Below the pieces are notes generated by a model, which saw nothing but the letters and a program-made list of their open reading frames with translations, had not been told where the DNA came from and made no database searches. Positions 1 through 7,542 of a DNA stretch of 13,851 nt are shown here, one piece after another (the first letter of the stretch is position 1; each line of letters begins with the position of its first letter). This stretch comes from JBGPYB01 sp041493035. Lineage in GTDB: Bacteria > Acidobacteriota > Vicinamibacteria > Fen-336. The DNA is taken from NCBI GenBank assembly GCA_041493035.1, contig JBGPYB010000126.1:1-13851 (forward strand). The letters run 5' to 3'. The translations under genes were made by a program, and so were the position numbers.

Positions 1-1511
1 ACGGCGGTGGGCTCCGCCCCCACCCATCGCCGTTGAGACAGGATGGCGATGCCGCACTGAGCGAGCAGCAGGACGAGCAGCGGTCCCGGCCGATGGGCCA
101 TGTCGGCCGTCGCCAACGTGAAGAGCGCGCTGACGATGAGAGCCATGGCTTCGAGCGAAACCGGAATCGGAACGCGTTTCGATGCCGCGGCTGCGACATA
201 GAGAAGGGTGGCGGAGACGAGCCAAGCCGCCCCAAGGCCGAAGGACACCTCCTTCGAATGCGCACCGCACCAGGCAAGGTACGGCAGGCTGAGGGTCACC
301 CCCGCGATCACCGAGAGCCCCCAACCCAGCCGCGAGGCGCTGTAGAGCGTCGCGGCGGCAAGGGAGAGCGACATCACGAGCAGGGCCTCGGGACGATCCG
401 CTTGCGCGCCCAGCGCAGCCAGGCCCACGCTTGCGACAAGGAAGACGACAGCGAGGGCCACGGCCCGCTCCTTCCGCGCCATCCCGAGAGCGAAGAGCGC
501 GGTGAAGAGGACGATCCCGAACGCGGCAGTGTCGAAACGCTCGGGCCGGAAGAACTGAGCGTACCAACCACCGTAGAGGAAGAGCGTGCCCATCATGGCG
601 AGCGGGGCCGTCTCGGGCCAGGGCTTGCTTCGGTCGAGAACCAAGGCGCCGGCGCCCAGGAGGAACAGGTAGGTGAAGAGAGAAAGAGCCTTGTCCTCGC
701 CGGTCGATAGGAGAACAGGAGTGAGATAGCCGCCGATCCATGCGAGAGCCGCCAGAAGCCGGGCATCAAGCCGCGCCGAGAGAAGGATGGCGCTCGCGGT
801 GACCAGCAGCAGGAGCCCACCTGCGGCTCCGCGCGATATCAACCCGTAGAAGGCGTGGGCACCGTAGAGGGACGTGTAGAGCCCGGCGAGACCGGCACCC
901 GAGAGCCCCTGACCCAGGGGCCGGTACACGTGTCCAAGGAGGCGCAACCCACCAGCCAAGAGAGCCAGGCTCACAGCGCAGCCGAAGAGGACACGGCCGG
1001 TCGGGCCGATCCAGTTGTTCTCCCAGGCATATTTCACGAAGAAGCCGAGGGCGGTGACCATCGCCAGAGCCCCGACGGCGACGAGGATCTTGGGACCCAG
1101 GTTCGTCGCGAGATCGCCCGGGCGGGACGTCGGTGCGGCCGGTCCCGCGGGCTGGGAAGGTCGATGTGGAGGGAGGTGAGGGGTAGGACGGGGAGCCATC
1201 TCGGGCGCCGGTTGAGCGGGACTGGAAGGAGCCGGCGCGGTCGGCTCCGGAACCGGTGCGGGCGCGGAGACCGAAGCCGCTTGTGGCGAAGCCCCGCGGG
1301 CCTCGGCCGGCGGGACGGCCGCGCGGACTTCCCCTCGATCGGCGACGACCCTCTTGCCCAGCGCGCCGACTCGCGCGTCGAGGGCCAGGAGATGCGCGCG
1401 CAAGGCGTCGAGGTCCCGCGCCACGTGGCTCGCCCGGACCAGCGCGGCGATGGCCAGCACGGGAAACGCGAGGACCAAGCCGAGACCGAAGAGCGCGAAA
1501 AGGACCTCCAT
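1..1511 (-). CDS. DUF2339 family multi-pass membrane protein (C-terminus off the window)
   Basis: The frame is open for 503 codons from the ATG at 1511 to the left edge, so the C-terminus is missing. The start is fixed by a perfect AGGAGG at 1518-1523, six bases upstream. Residues 1-25 form an N-terminal membrane helix. A short helical stretch follows, then a long Pro/Ala-rich linker (about residues 70-130), then at least a dozen hydrophobic helices. The segment starting NLGPKILVAVGALAMVTALG and continuing FFVKYAWENNWIGP, then the GQGLSGAGAGLAGLYTSLYG and GGYLTPVLLSTGED stretches, matches the conserved N-terminal core of DUF2339 proteins. These are large inner-membrane proteins of unknown function, usually 700 or more residues, so roughly half is probably visible. 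It lies 101 bases downstream of pcm on the same strand and may be read from the same transcript. I infer no biochemical role. Confidence 0.88.
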   Translation of the reverse strand, partial: MEVLFALFGLGLVLAFPVLAIAALVRASHVARDLDALRAHLLALDARVGALGKRVVADRGEVRAAVPPAEARGASPQAASVSAPAPVPEPTAPAPSSPAQPAPEMAPRPTPHLPPHRPSQPAGPAAPTSRPGDLATNLGPKILVAVGALAMVTALGFFVKYAWENNWIGPTGRVLFGCAVSLALLAGGLRLLGHVYRPLGQGLSGAGLAGLYTSLYGAHAFYGLISRGAAGGLLLLVTASAILLSARLDARLLAALAWIGGYLTPVLLSTGEDKALSLFTYLFLLGAGALVLDRSKPWPETAPLAMMGTLFLYGGWYAQFFRPERFDTAAFGIVLFTALFALGMARKERAVALAVVFLVASVGLAALGAQADRPEALLVMSLSLAAATLYSASRLGWGLSVIAGVTLSLPYLAWCGAHSKEVSFGLGAAWLVSATLLYVAAAASKRVPIPVSLEAMALIVSALFTLATADMAHRPGPLLVLLLAQCGIAILSQRRWVGAEPTA

Positions 1512-1512
1512 T

Positions 1513-1612
1513 CACAACCTCCTGTCGCTTGCGCTGCGGGCGCTCGTGTCCGGGAAATCCTACGAGCCCCGACGGACGCCGTCCGGCTCGCTTGTGACGC
1601 TTTCGATTCTGT
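1513..1612 (-). terminator. Possible hairpin between pcm and the DUF2339 gene
   Basis: In the 101-base gap after pcm, arms at 1563-1568 and 1585-1590 (CGAGCC/GGCTCG) enclose a second 4-bp stem, 1574-1577 with 1581-1584, with a 5-base bulge. There is no convincing U-tract on the minus strand, so it may only attenuate transcription into the DUF2339 gene or have no function. The rest of the gap holds the AGGAGG ribosome-binding site of that gene. Confidence 0.2.
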
Positions 1613-2308
1613 CTACTCGCGAACCTTGCCGGTCATCGGGACGAAGCGCACCGGCAGCACGCGCCGTTCGGAGAACCGGTTGCCGTGGCGCGTCACGACG
1701 ACGAGCTCCTGCAAGTCCTCCCCTACGGGGATGACGAGCCGGCCCCCGTCCTTCAGCTGCTCCTCGAGGGGCTCGGGGATCCGCGGAGCGGCCGCGGTGA
1801 CGAGGACGGCGTCGAAGGGAGCCGCCTCGGGCCATCCCTGGTAGCCGTCTCCGGCGCGGACATGGACGTTCTCGAAGCCCAGGCGCGACAAGCGAAGGGC
1901 GGCTTCGCGGGCGAGGGGCTCGAGGATCTCGACGCTGTAGACCTTGGACACGATGCACGACAGAACCGCCGCCTGGTAGCCGGAGCCCGTACCGATCTCG
2001 AGGACGGTCTCTCCGCCCTTGAGGCCGAGGGCTTCCGTCATGAAGGCCACCACGTACGGCTGCGAGATGGTCTGCCCGTGTCCGATGGGAAGCGGATGGT
2101 CCTCGTAGGCCTCGGCCGCCGACTCGGCCGGGACGAACCGGTGGCGCGGCACGCGGCGCAAGGCCTTCAGGGTGAGTGGGTCCCGCACCCCCCGAGCCTC
2201 GATCTGCTCGGAGACCATGCGGTCGCGTGCGCGTGTGTAAGTTCCTTCGTCCACGGGCGAGGGCTCGGCACACGAGAGCGCCAAGGCGATCAGTAGCGGC
2301 AAGCGCAT
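1613..2308 (-). CDS. pcm: Protein-L-isoaspartate O-methyltransferase with export-type N-terminus
   Basis: This 231-residue protein is a class I SAM-dependent methyltransferase. It methylates isoaspartyl residues in damaged proteins so that they can revert to aspartate. Family landmarks are all present: MVSEQIEARGVRD (31-43), VPRHRFVP (53-60), PIGHGQTISQPYVVAFMTE (74-92), the SAM-binding loop LEIGTGSGYQAAVL (103-116), GDGYQGWPEAAPFD (153-166) and the C-terminal PVRFVPMTG (219-227). Unlike cytoplasmic Pcm, it begins MRLPLLIALALSC, a short hydrophobic stretch ending at Cys13, followed by a polar linker. This resembles a weak lipoprotein or Sec signal, although the lipobox (A-L-S-C) is not ideal. 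No clear Shine-Dalgarno precedes ATG 2308. A start at Met31 would remove the signal but has no ribosome-binding site either. It follows the Gdt1-family gene by 81 bases. Confidence 0.93.
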   Translation of the reverse strand: MRLPLLIALALSCAEPSPVDEGTYTRARDRMVSEQIEARGVRDPLTLKALRRVPRHRFVPAESAAEAYEDHPLPIGHGQTISQPYVVAFMTEALGLKGGETVLEIGTGSGYQAAVLSCIVSKVYSVEILEPLAREAALRLSRLGFENVHVRAGDGYQGWPEAAPFDAVLVTAAAPRIPEPLEEQLKDGGRLVIPVGEDLQELVVVTRHGNRFSERRVLPVRFVPMTGKVRE

Positions 2309-2389
2309 GACACGGTGTGCTATGGGCCTACTTCACCACAAACGCCGGTCGCCGTCGAGGCGCCCGGGGTAAGAGAAGTACCGGGATCG

Positions 2390-2662
2390 TCATCCCTTGC
2401 CCACCAGAAACAGAATGCCCATGACGATGAACCCCACTCCCGCCCCACGCTGGATCCATACCTCCGGCACGGCACGGGCCAAAGCCGCACCTACCAGCAC
2501 GGCGATGCTGCTCGTCAGGACCAACGCCCCAGCCGCGCCCAGGAACACGGCCAGCCGAGAGTGGCCTGACGCGGCAAGGCTCAGGGTGGCGAGCTGAGTC
2601 TTGTCCCCCAGTTCCGCGAGGAACACCAGACCGAACGTGGAGAAGAACAGTTTCAGGTCCAT
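2390..2662 (-). CDS. Single-repeat Gdt1/TMEM165 (UPF0016) family cation exporter
   Basis: The protein is 90 residues. The ATG at 2662 is preceded by GAGG with a 4-base spacer. A longer frame upstream overlaps proS and lacks family similarity. The N-terminal helix runs into the family signature E-x-G-D-K-T at residues 17-22 (AELGDKTQLATLSLAA). Two further hydrophobic helices follow at about 37-63 and 70-87. UPF0016 proteins (Gdt1, TMEM165, bacterial Mn exporters such as MneA) are Mn2+/Ca2+ exchangers. Most have two such repeats in about 200 residues and use both acidic motifs to bind the ion. Here only one repeat is encoded and no partner lies beside it, so it would have to act as a homodimer or pair with a distant gene. 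It sits 46 bases after proS and is probably cotranscribed with it. The ion specificity is inferred from the family. Confidence 0.87.
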   Translation of the reverse strand: MDLKLFFSTFGLVFLAELGDKTQLATLSLAASGHSRLAVFLGAAGALVLTSSIAVLVGAALARAVPEVWIQRGAGVGFIVMGILFLVGKG

Positions 2663-2708
2663 TTGAACCTCACTTGGCGGAGCCGGCGCTAGCGGGAGAG
2701 GGAAGCCG

Positions 2709-4136
2709 TCAATACGCCTGGGCGAAGTAGACCTCACGGCCCCTCTGGCCGGTCACGATGCACGAGGCCTCGCGCTCCTCGCCCATCGGGATCACGCGGA
2801 CCGTGGCCTTCGTCTCTTCCTTGATCCGGGCCTCGGTCGCGGCATCCCCGTTCCAGCCCGCGAGGATGAAGCCTCTCTTCGACGCCATGACCTCTTTGAA
2901 CTCGGCGTAGGAGGAGACGCGGGTCGTGTTGTCGGCCACGAACTTACGCGCTCGCTCCAGAAGATCCTTCTGCATGGCGTCGAGGATCTCCCTCGTCCGA
3001 ACGGCCAGCCCCGCCAGGGGGACAAAGGACTTCTCGCGGCTGTCGCGCCGCACGAGGACGCACTGGTCCTTCTCGATGTCCTTCGGGCCGATCTCTAGAC
3101 GCAGGGGAACACCCCGCATCTCCCAGTCCGAGTACTTGAACCCCGTCTGCTGTGTGTCGCGGTCGTCCAGGTGGACGCGGATCCCGGCTCCCCGAAGAGC
3201 GGCCTGTACCTCGCGGGCCTTGGGGAGCACCGCCTCGTTCAAGTCTCCCTTGCGTGGCGGTATCGGGACGATGACCACCTGGTGGGGCGCCACCCTCGGC
3301 GGCAGGATGAGCCCCGAGTCGTCGCCGTGGGTCATGATCAGGCCGCCGATCATCCGCGTCGAGGTCCCCCACGACGTGGACCACGGCATGAGGCGCTCCT
3401 GGTTCCGTCCCAGGTACTCGATCCCGTAGGCCTTGGAGAAGTGCTGCCCCAGGTTGTGGCTCGTCCCGGCCTGGAGCGCCTTCCCGTCCCCCATGAGGGC
3501 CTCGATGGCGTAGGTCCTCAGCGCCCCCGCGAACTTCTCGCTGTCGGACTTGCGCCCGCAGATCACCGGCATCGCGAGGACTTCTTCGGAGAAGGCACGG
3601 TAGACGTCGAGCATCCTCAGGGTCTCCTCCTCGGCCTCCGCCTCGGTTTCGTGGAGGGTGTGCCCCTCCTGCCAGAGGAACTCGGTGGTTCGGAGGAACG
3701 GGCGCGTGACCTTCTCCCAGCGGACGATGTTGGCCCACTGGTTGAGGAGCACGGGCAGGTCGCGCCAGGAGCGGACCCATTTCGCGTACATCGAGCAGAT
3801 CATCGCTTCGGACGTGGGCCGAATGGCCAGGGGCTCCTCCAGCTCTTCCCCGCCTCCGATGGTCACCCACGCGCACTCGGGGGAGAACCCCTCGACGTGC
3901 TCCTTTTCCTTCTCGAGGAAGCTCTTGGGAATGAAGAGCGGGAAGTAGGCGTTGACGTGGCCCGTCTCCTTGATCCGCCGGTCCATGTCGGCCTGCATGT
4001 GCTCCCAGACGGCGTAGCCGTAGGGCCTGATGATCATGCATCCCTTGACCGGCCCGTAGTCGGCCATCTCGGTCTTCAGGACCACGTCCAGGTACCACTG
4101 GGAGTAGTCCTGGCTCTTCGGGGTGATCTCCTTCAT
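2709..4136 (-). CDS. proS: Prolyl-tRNA synthetase, archaeal/eukaryotic-type, reduced zinc site
   Basis: This class II synthetase charges tRNA-Pro with proline in the cytoplasm. I chose ATG 4136 (475 residues) because AAGGA lies 7 bases upstream and MKEITPKSQDYSQWYLDVV is the usual beginning. An ATG at 4154 and a TTG at 4199 are in frame; the TTG would overlap the upstream gene by 40 bases. Class II motif 2 is seen in RWEKVTRPFLRTTEFLWQEG, motif 3 in GGLIMTHGDDSGLILPPR, followed by the anticodon-binding domain. It lacks the large bacterial INS editing insertion and ends in AQAY with the C-terminal Tyr typical of this type (about 477 residues in Thermus). The C-terminal zinc module appears degraded: positions aligned with the four Thermus cysteines read Asn429, Thr434, Cys459 and Thr462. 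It lies in a run of minus-strand genes between two transporters. Confidence 0.97.
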   Translation of the reverse strand: MKEITPKSQDYSQWYLDVVLKTEMADYGPVKGCMIIRPYGYAVWEHMQADMDRRIKETGHVNAYFPLFIPKSFLEKEKEHVEGFSPECAWVTIGGGEELEEPLAIRPTSEAMICSMYAKWVRSWRDLPVLLNQWANIVRWEKVTRPFLRTTEFLWQEGHTLHETEAEAEEETLRMLDVYRAFSEEVLAMPVICGRKSDSEKFAGALRTYAIEALMGDGKALQAGTSHNLGQHFSKAYGIEYLGRNQERLMPWSTSWGTSTRMIGGLIMTHGDDSGLILPPRVAPHQVVIVPIPPRKGDLNEAVLPKAREVQAALRGAGIRVHLDDRDTQQTGFKYSDWEMRGVPLRLEIGPKDIEKDQCVLVRRDSREKSFVPLAGLAVRTREILDAMQKDLLERARKFVADNTTRVSSYAEFKEVMASKRGFILAGWNGDAATEARIKEETKATVRVIPMGEEREASCIVTGQRGREVYFAQAY

Positions 4137-4159
4137 CGTGCGATCCTTTTCCATCTCTC

Positions 4160-5347
4160 TCACTTTCGGGGGGTCGGGCCAGCCACGTGGGTTCGCCAAT
4201 GGGCGGCAAAGCAGGTCAGGGCCTCGCAGCCACGGTGGCCGAGGAGGACCTGGACGAGGCCACCGGCGATGAGGAGGCCGTAGACGTAGAGCATCGCCTC
4301 ACGCAGGTGGGGAAAGACGAACTGGACGAACCAGGCCAGGAAGACCATGAGGGCCTCTCCGATCGAGTAGCGCATGTTGAGGAGAAGGACCATGCCGAGG
4401 AGCGACTGGAGGATCGTGAGGAGGATTTCGTGCCGTTGCATTCCGTCGAAGTGGACCGCGGCGACATGACCCAGGCTCAGGCTGTACACGACGGGGATCA
4501 TGGCGGCGAGAACGGTCCACTGATTGATGTTGGACGAGACCATGTTCATGAGCGCCATGGGGGCCTGCCGAACCGTCGAGGCCCACTTGAAGGCCGAGAC
4601 CTTCTCCGGAAACTCGGAGAGGAACGGGGCCACCCATTGGATGAAGACGAACTCGCTGATTCCGATGGACAGCGCCAGCCCCTTCAGGCTGTCCACGAAC
4701 GGATGGATGACGAGGTACAGGATCGTCCCGCCCAGGACGAAGAGGCCGGCGATCGTCGCCCCCCGGAGACCGGGGCGAAGCGCCATCACCGCGCGCGGAA
4801 TCGCGTCGAGCTGGTCGGCCTCCTCGTGGCCCTGGGGGGGCATCCTGTTCAGGACGTACAGGTAGGCGACGTAGACGAGCGTCAGGACCAGGCCGTCCCA
4901 GATGCTCAGGAACGCTTTCCACCAGACGAAGAAGAAGTAGAGGATCGGCAGGAGGAGGCCCACGACCTCGACGCAGTGAGACGGGTCGAGGACGACCTCG
5001 GCGAGCCACTTCCCCGTCTTCCGCCGGTGGGCGAAGGAGGCGACGACGAAGATCATGGGCCAGCCCAGGCCCACGAGAAGGCGGAGGCTCCCCGTGAAGT
5101 TGGCCGTCATGTTCGGGACGTCCTGCCGCCAGGCGATGTCGGCTTCCACGGCGAACTCCGGGAGCGTCTGGAGCCAGGCCAGGATCGCGAGGGCGAGGCC
5201 CTGGCTCATGAAGAACTGGGCGACCTCGGCTCCCCAGGCGATGACGAAGGCCGAGAAGAGAACCGCGGGAAAGGTCCAGAGAGCCGATGCGGCCCCCTGG
5301 CCCCCGGAGGCCGCGATGGCCAAAACGGATCGGAGACGCGTCAGCAC
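4160..5347 (-). CDS. Divergent sodium/calcium exchanger (CaCA) family membrane protein
   Basis: This 395-residue integral membrane protein has about ten hydrophobic helices. Two related blocks match the alpha-repeats of Ca2+/cation antiporters (PF01699 type). The first is TLPEFAVEADIAW (61-73) followed by ANFTGSLRLLVGLG (82-95). The second is SEFPEKVSAFKW (244-255) followed by MVSSNINQWTVL (269-280). The Pro-Glu pairs that coordinate the ion (Glu64, Glu248) are kept, and the Gly-Ser-Asn turns are recognisable though altered. The central segment after about residue 165 (PPQGHEEADQLDAIP) is charged and probably cytoplasmic, as in exchangers with two half-domains. A role in Ca2+ or other cation export by Na+ or H+ exchange is inferred from the family; the ion cannot be read from the sequence. 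The GTG start overlaps the nadB stop by 7 bases (GTGCTGA), so translation is probably coupled. It ends 23 bases before proS. Confidence 0.8.
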   Translation of the reverse strand: MLTRLRSVLAIAASGGQGAASALWTFPAVLFSAFVIAWGAEVAQFFMSQGLALAILAWLQTLPEFAVEADIAWRQDVPNMTANFTGSLRLLVGLGWPMIFVVASFAHRRKTGKWLAEVVLDPSHCVEVVGLLLPILYFFFVWWKAFLSIWDGLVLTLVYVAYLYVLNRMPPQGHEEADQLDAIPRAVMALRPGLRGATIAGLFVLGGTILYLVIHPFVDSLKGLALSIGISEFVFIQWVAPFLSEFPEKVSAFKWASTVRQAPMALMNMVSSNINQWTVLAAMIPVVYSLSLGHVAAVHFDGMQRHEILLTILQSLLGMVLLLNMRYSIGEALMVFLAWFVQFVFPHLREAMLYVYGLLIAGGLVQVLLGHRGCEALTCFAAHWRTHVAGPTPRK

Positions 5348-6927
5348 GGCGTGGGGGCTCGCGTCGGTTCGTCGACCTCCGCCAGGCGAACGCCGAAACT
5401 GTCGAGCCAGGAGTGGCCGGCGAAGTCGCTATCGTTCGGCGTAGGGAAGTCGGTCCTGAAATGGCTCCCGCGGCTCTCTTTCCTGAACGACGCGGCTCGC
5501 GCCATCGCCCACGCGACGTCCGCCAGGTTGCGGTCCTCGGCTTGAGCGCGGGTCCTCGGGCGGGAGGAACTGGTGCTTCGAGCCGCGTCCAGGAAGGTCA
5601 GCATCTCGCCGAGCCCGAGGGCGTCGCGTTCGAGGCCGAGGCACCGCCACGCCATCCCTCGAAGGGCGTCGCGGCCACTACTTTCACTACCGCTCCGCTC
5701 CAGATCCGACACTTCGAACGGTGGAAGGCCCGGGGTGGGGTTCGGGTCGGCGGCCATGGCTTCGGCTGCGCGGGCAGCGAACACCAGCCCTTCCAGGAGC
5801 GAGTTGCTGGCCAGGCGGTTGGCGCCGTGCACACCCGTGCCGGCCGTTTCCCCCGCCGCATAGAGGCCCGGAAGCGTGGTGCGTCCCTGGAGATCCGTGG
5901 CGACTCCTCCCATGACGTAGTGGGCGGCGGGGGTCACGGGGACCGGATCGCGCGTGATGTCGAGACCGAAGCGGAGGCACGTGGCGTGGATCCGGGGGAA
6001 GCGTGTGCGTACCCGATCGGGATCGAGGTGGCGAAGATCGAGGACCACGGGGCCGCGGCCGGCGCGCTCTTCCCGAAAGATTGCCCGCGCCACCTGATCG
6101 CGGGAGAGAAGCTCGTCGGTGAAGCGCTCGAGGGAGGCGTTCAGAAGGCGCGCCCCTTCACCGCGCACCGCCTCCGAAACCAGGAAGCGCGGAGCGCCGG
6201 GGATGGCCAGAGCCGTGGGATGGAACTGCACGAACTCCATGTCGAGGAGGGCCGCGCCGGCGCGGAGCCCCATCGCCACTCCGTCTCCGGTGGCGACCGG
6301 AGGGTTCGTGGTTTCGGCGAAGACCTGGCCGGCGCCCCCGGTAGCCAGGAGCGTGGCCCGGGCCACGACCGTGGTCTCTCCCTGGTCCTCGTCGAGGAAA
6401 CGACACCCGACGACCCGACCCTCTCGCGTCACGAGGTCGGTCGAGCAGGCGAACGACCGCACCTCGACACCCGGGGTACGTCGAGCCTTCTCCAGGAGAG
6501 AGCGCACCATCTCCCATCCTGTGGCGTCGCCCAGGGCATGAAGGACCCGATGGCGCGAGTGGGCCCCCTCGCGAGTGAAGTGGAACCTTCCCGACTCGCG
6601 ATCGAAGCGGGCCCCCCACGAGGCCAGTTCGCGGATCCGGGCCGGCCCCTCTTCCACCAGGACCTTGGCCGCCGGTGCCGAGACGATCCCGGCACCCGCT
6701 CGGATGGTGTCCTCGAGATGCAGGTGCACGTCGTCGTCCGTGGCGAGGGCGACCGCCACGCCCCCTTGGGCATAGCCGGTGTTACTTTCGGTCGGCTGGT
6801 CCTTGGTGACGACGAGGACGTGGCCGTGCCGCGCCAGCTCGAGGGCCGCCCGGAGGCCGGCGATCCCCGACCCCAGCACCAGGAAGTCCGTCTCCAGGCT
6901 TGTCTCTCTCAACCTGCTCGGGTCCAT
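5341..6927 (-). CDS. nadB: L-aspartate oxidase
   Basis: NadB is an FAD flavoprotein that oxidises L-aspartate to iminoaspartate, the first step of de novo NAD synthesis. The protein is 528 residues from ATG 6927, normal for the family (about 520-540). An upstream in-frame extension runs through the divergent promoter and has no family similarity. Landmarks are the Rossmann FAD motif GSGIAGLRAALELA (19-32), SNTGYAQGGVAVAL (about 48-61), EFVQFHPTAL with the active-site His, TPAAHYVMGGV, and GLYAAGETAGTGVHGANRLA followed by SNSLLEGL. The tail ESRGSHFRTDFP is also typical. This tail and the catalytic pattern separate it from succinate dehydrogenase subunit A. NadA and NadC are not in the window. 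It is the first gene of the minus-strand run and overlaps the downstream exchanger gene by 7 bases. Confidence 0.97.
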   Translation of the reverse strand: MDPSRLRETSLETDFLVLGSGIAGLRAALELARHGHVLVVTKDQPTESNTGYAQGGVAVALATDDDVHLHLEDTIRAGAGIVSAPAAKVLVEEGPARIRELASWGARFDRESGRFHFTREGAHSRHRVLHALGDATGWEMVRSLLEKARRTPGVEVRSFACSTDLVTREGRVVGCRFLDEDQGETTVVARATLLATGGAGQVFAETTNPPVATGDGVAMGLRAGAALLDMEFVQFHPTALAIPGAPRFLVSEAVRGEGARLLNASLERFTDELLSRDQVARAIFREERAGRGPVVLDLRHLDPDRVRTRFPRIHATCLRFGLDITRDPVPVTPAAHYVMGGVATDLQGRTTLPGLYAAGETAGTGVHGANRLASNSLLEGLVFAARAAEAMAADPNPTPGLPPFEVSDLERSGSESSGRDALRGMAWRCLGLERDALGLGEMLTFLDAARSTSSSRPRTRAQAEDRNLADVAWAMARAASFRKESRGSHFRTDFPTPNDSDFAGHSWLDSFGVRLAEVDEPTRAPTPC

Positions 6928-6941
6928 GCTCAAAACGTCGG

Positions 6942-6950
6942 ATTCTATCA
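6942..6950 (-). promoter_or_regulatory. Putative extended -10 promoter of nadB
   Basis: Reading the minus strand, TGA-TAGAAT forms a TGn plus -10 box with five of six consensus bases, inside an unusually AT-rich stretch. It ends 14 bases before the nadB ATG. The predicted transcript would start near 6935 with a leader of about 8 bases, and no Shine-Dalgarno is present. No good -35 is seen at 17 bases; TGGTCA occurs at a 15-base spacing. Confidence 0.45.
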
Positions 6951-6961
6951 ACAAAAAGACC

Positions 6962-6990
6962 TTGACCACGGCCAGGGCCGATGGTAACTT
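6962..6990 (+). promoter_or_regulatory. Putative sigma-70-type promoter of the 7060-7542 gene
   Basis: TTGACC (6962-6967) and TAACTT (6985-6990) are separated by 17 bases on the plus strand, in the 132-base region divergent from nadB. The -35 matches five of six bases and the -10 is weak. Transcription would begin near 6997, leaving a leader of about 60 bases that carries the AAGGGAG ribosome-binding site at 7045-7051. Confidence 0.35.
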
Positions 6991-7059
6991 CCTCGTGGCC
7001 TCGCGTTCCGTTCCCCTCCAACTCTCCGCATTTGTCTCTCCCGCAAGGGAGTTCGTGTC

Positions 7060-7542
7060 ATGCGGATTGTCAACGTCGTTCTTGGGGGTAGCCTCCTCCT
7101 CGTGCCCGCCGCCGGCCAAGCCAGTGACAGCACGCCGTCCTACACCAACGAGGATCTGGATCGCATCGCAGCGCGACGCGGTGAGACGGGGGCCACGTCT
7201 GTTCCCGCCTTTGCAACGGCCACACGGGAGACGAAGCGGGAGCCGGGAATCGCCCACGGCGAGGCCTACTGGCGACAAGAGGCGGATCGCCTCCACGAGA
7301 GGCTCCAGCCCCTAAGGCGTCGCGCCGAAGCCCTTCGCTTCCGGATCGAGCACCCGTCCCGGCCGAAACCGACCCATCCGAGCAGCAAGGCGGGCGCCAA
7401 CCGAAGCCAGCGGCCCGCCTCCGATCCCCTGCCCGCCCTGCGGGAGCAGCTCAGGGAGCTGGAACAGGAGATTCGCGACCGCGAGGAGCACCTCGAGGAC
7501 CGGGCGCGGAGGGAGGGGGCGCTGCCGGGGTGGCTGAGGTAG
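7060..7542 (+). CDS. Small exported coiled-coil protein with GALPGWLR C-terminus
   Basis: The product is a 160-residue protein of unknown function. The ATG at 7060 has AAGGGAG eight bases upstream. Residues 1-21 are a Sec signal (hydrophobic core VVLGGSLLLVPAA, likely cleavage after GQA), so the mature protein should be periplasmic or secreted. YTNEDL is at 28-33 and EAYWR at 68-72. Two charged, Arg/Glu-rich helices likely to form a coiled coil lie at about 69-96 and 123-151, separated by a Pro/Ser-rich loop. The extreme C-terminus is REGALPGWLR. The same motifs in the same order occur in the 217-residue protein at 13136-13789. Similar exported proteins ending in GWLR are familiar to me from Acidobacteriota but have no assigned role. 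aroB follows after 29 bases, and a GC-rich hairpin overlaps the stop codon. Confidence 0.85.
   Translation: MRIVNVVLGGSLLLVPAAGQASDSTPSYTNEDLDRIAARRGETGATSVPAFATATRETKREPGIAHGEAYWRQEADRLHERLQPLRRRAEALRFRIEHPSRPKPTHPSSKAGANRSQRPASDPLPALREQLRELEQEIRDREEHLEDRARREGALPGWLR

Noticed and set aside
766..1515. 249-codon minus-strand frame starting at a GTG two codons from the DUF2339 start
   Set aside because: It is Arg/Pro/Gly-rich and overlaps the DUF2339 frame, which has clear family similarity and the AGGAGG site. It is a high-GC shadow.
2663..2708. A Mn-sensing (yybP-ykoY type) riboswitch upstream of the Gdt1-family gene
   Set aside because: Only 46 bases separate it from proS, too short for the motif, and no matching stems were seen.
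4137..4199. Longer ProS N-terminus from TTG 4199 or ATG 4154
   Set aside because: The TTG overlaps the upstream gene by 40 bases. The ATG at 4136 has a good AAGGA and gives the usual N-terminal sequence and length.
4187..5545. 452-codon plus-strand frame rich in Glu, Asp and Arg
   Set aside because: It is antisense to the exchanger gene. Its composition mirrors the complement of hydrophobic codons, and no domain is recognisable.
5287..6987. 566-codon plus-strand frame
   Set aside because: It is antisense to nadB, which is unmistakable. Long antisense frames are expected at this GC content.
6928..7059. tRNA or small RNA gene in the divergent region
   Set aside because: No cloverleaf or stable stem was found; the stretch is explained by two divergent promoters and a ribosome-binding site.
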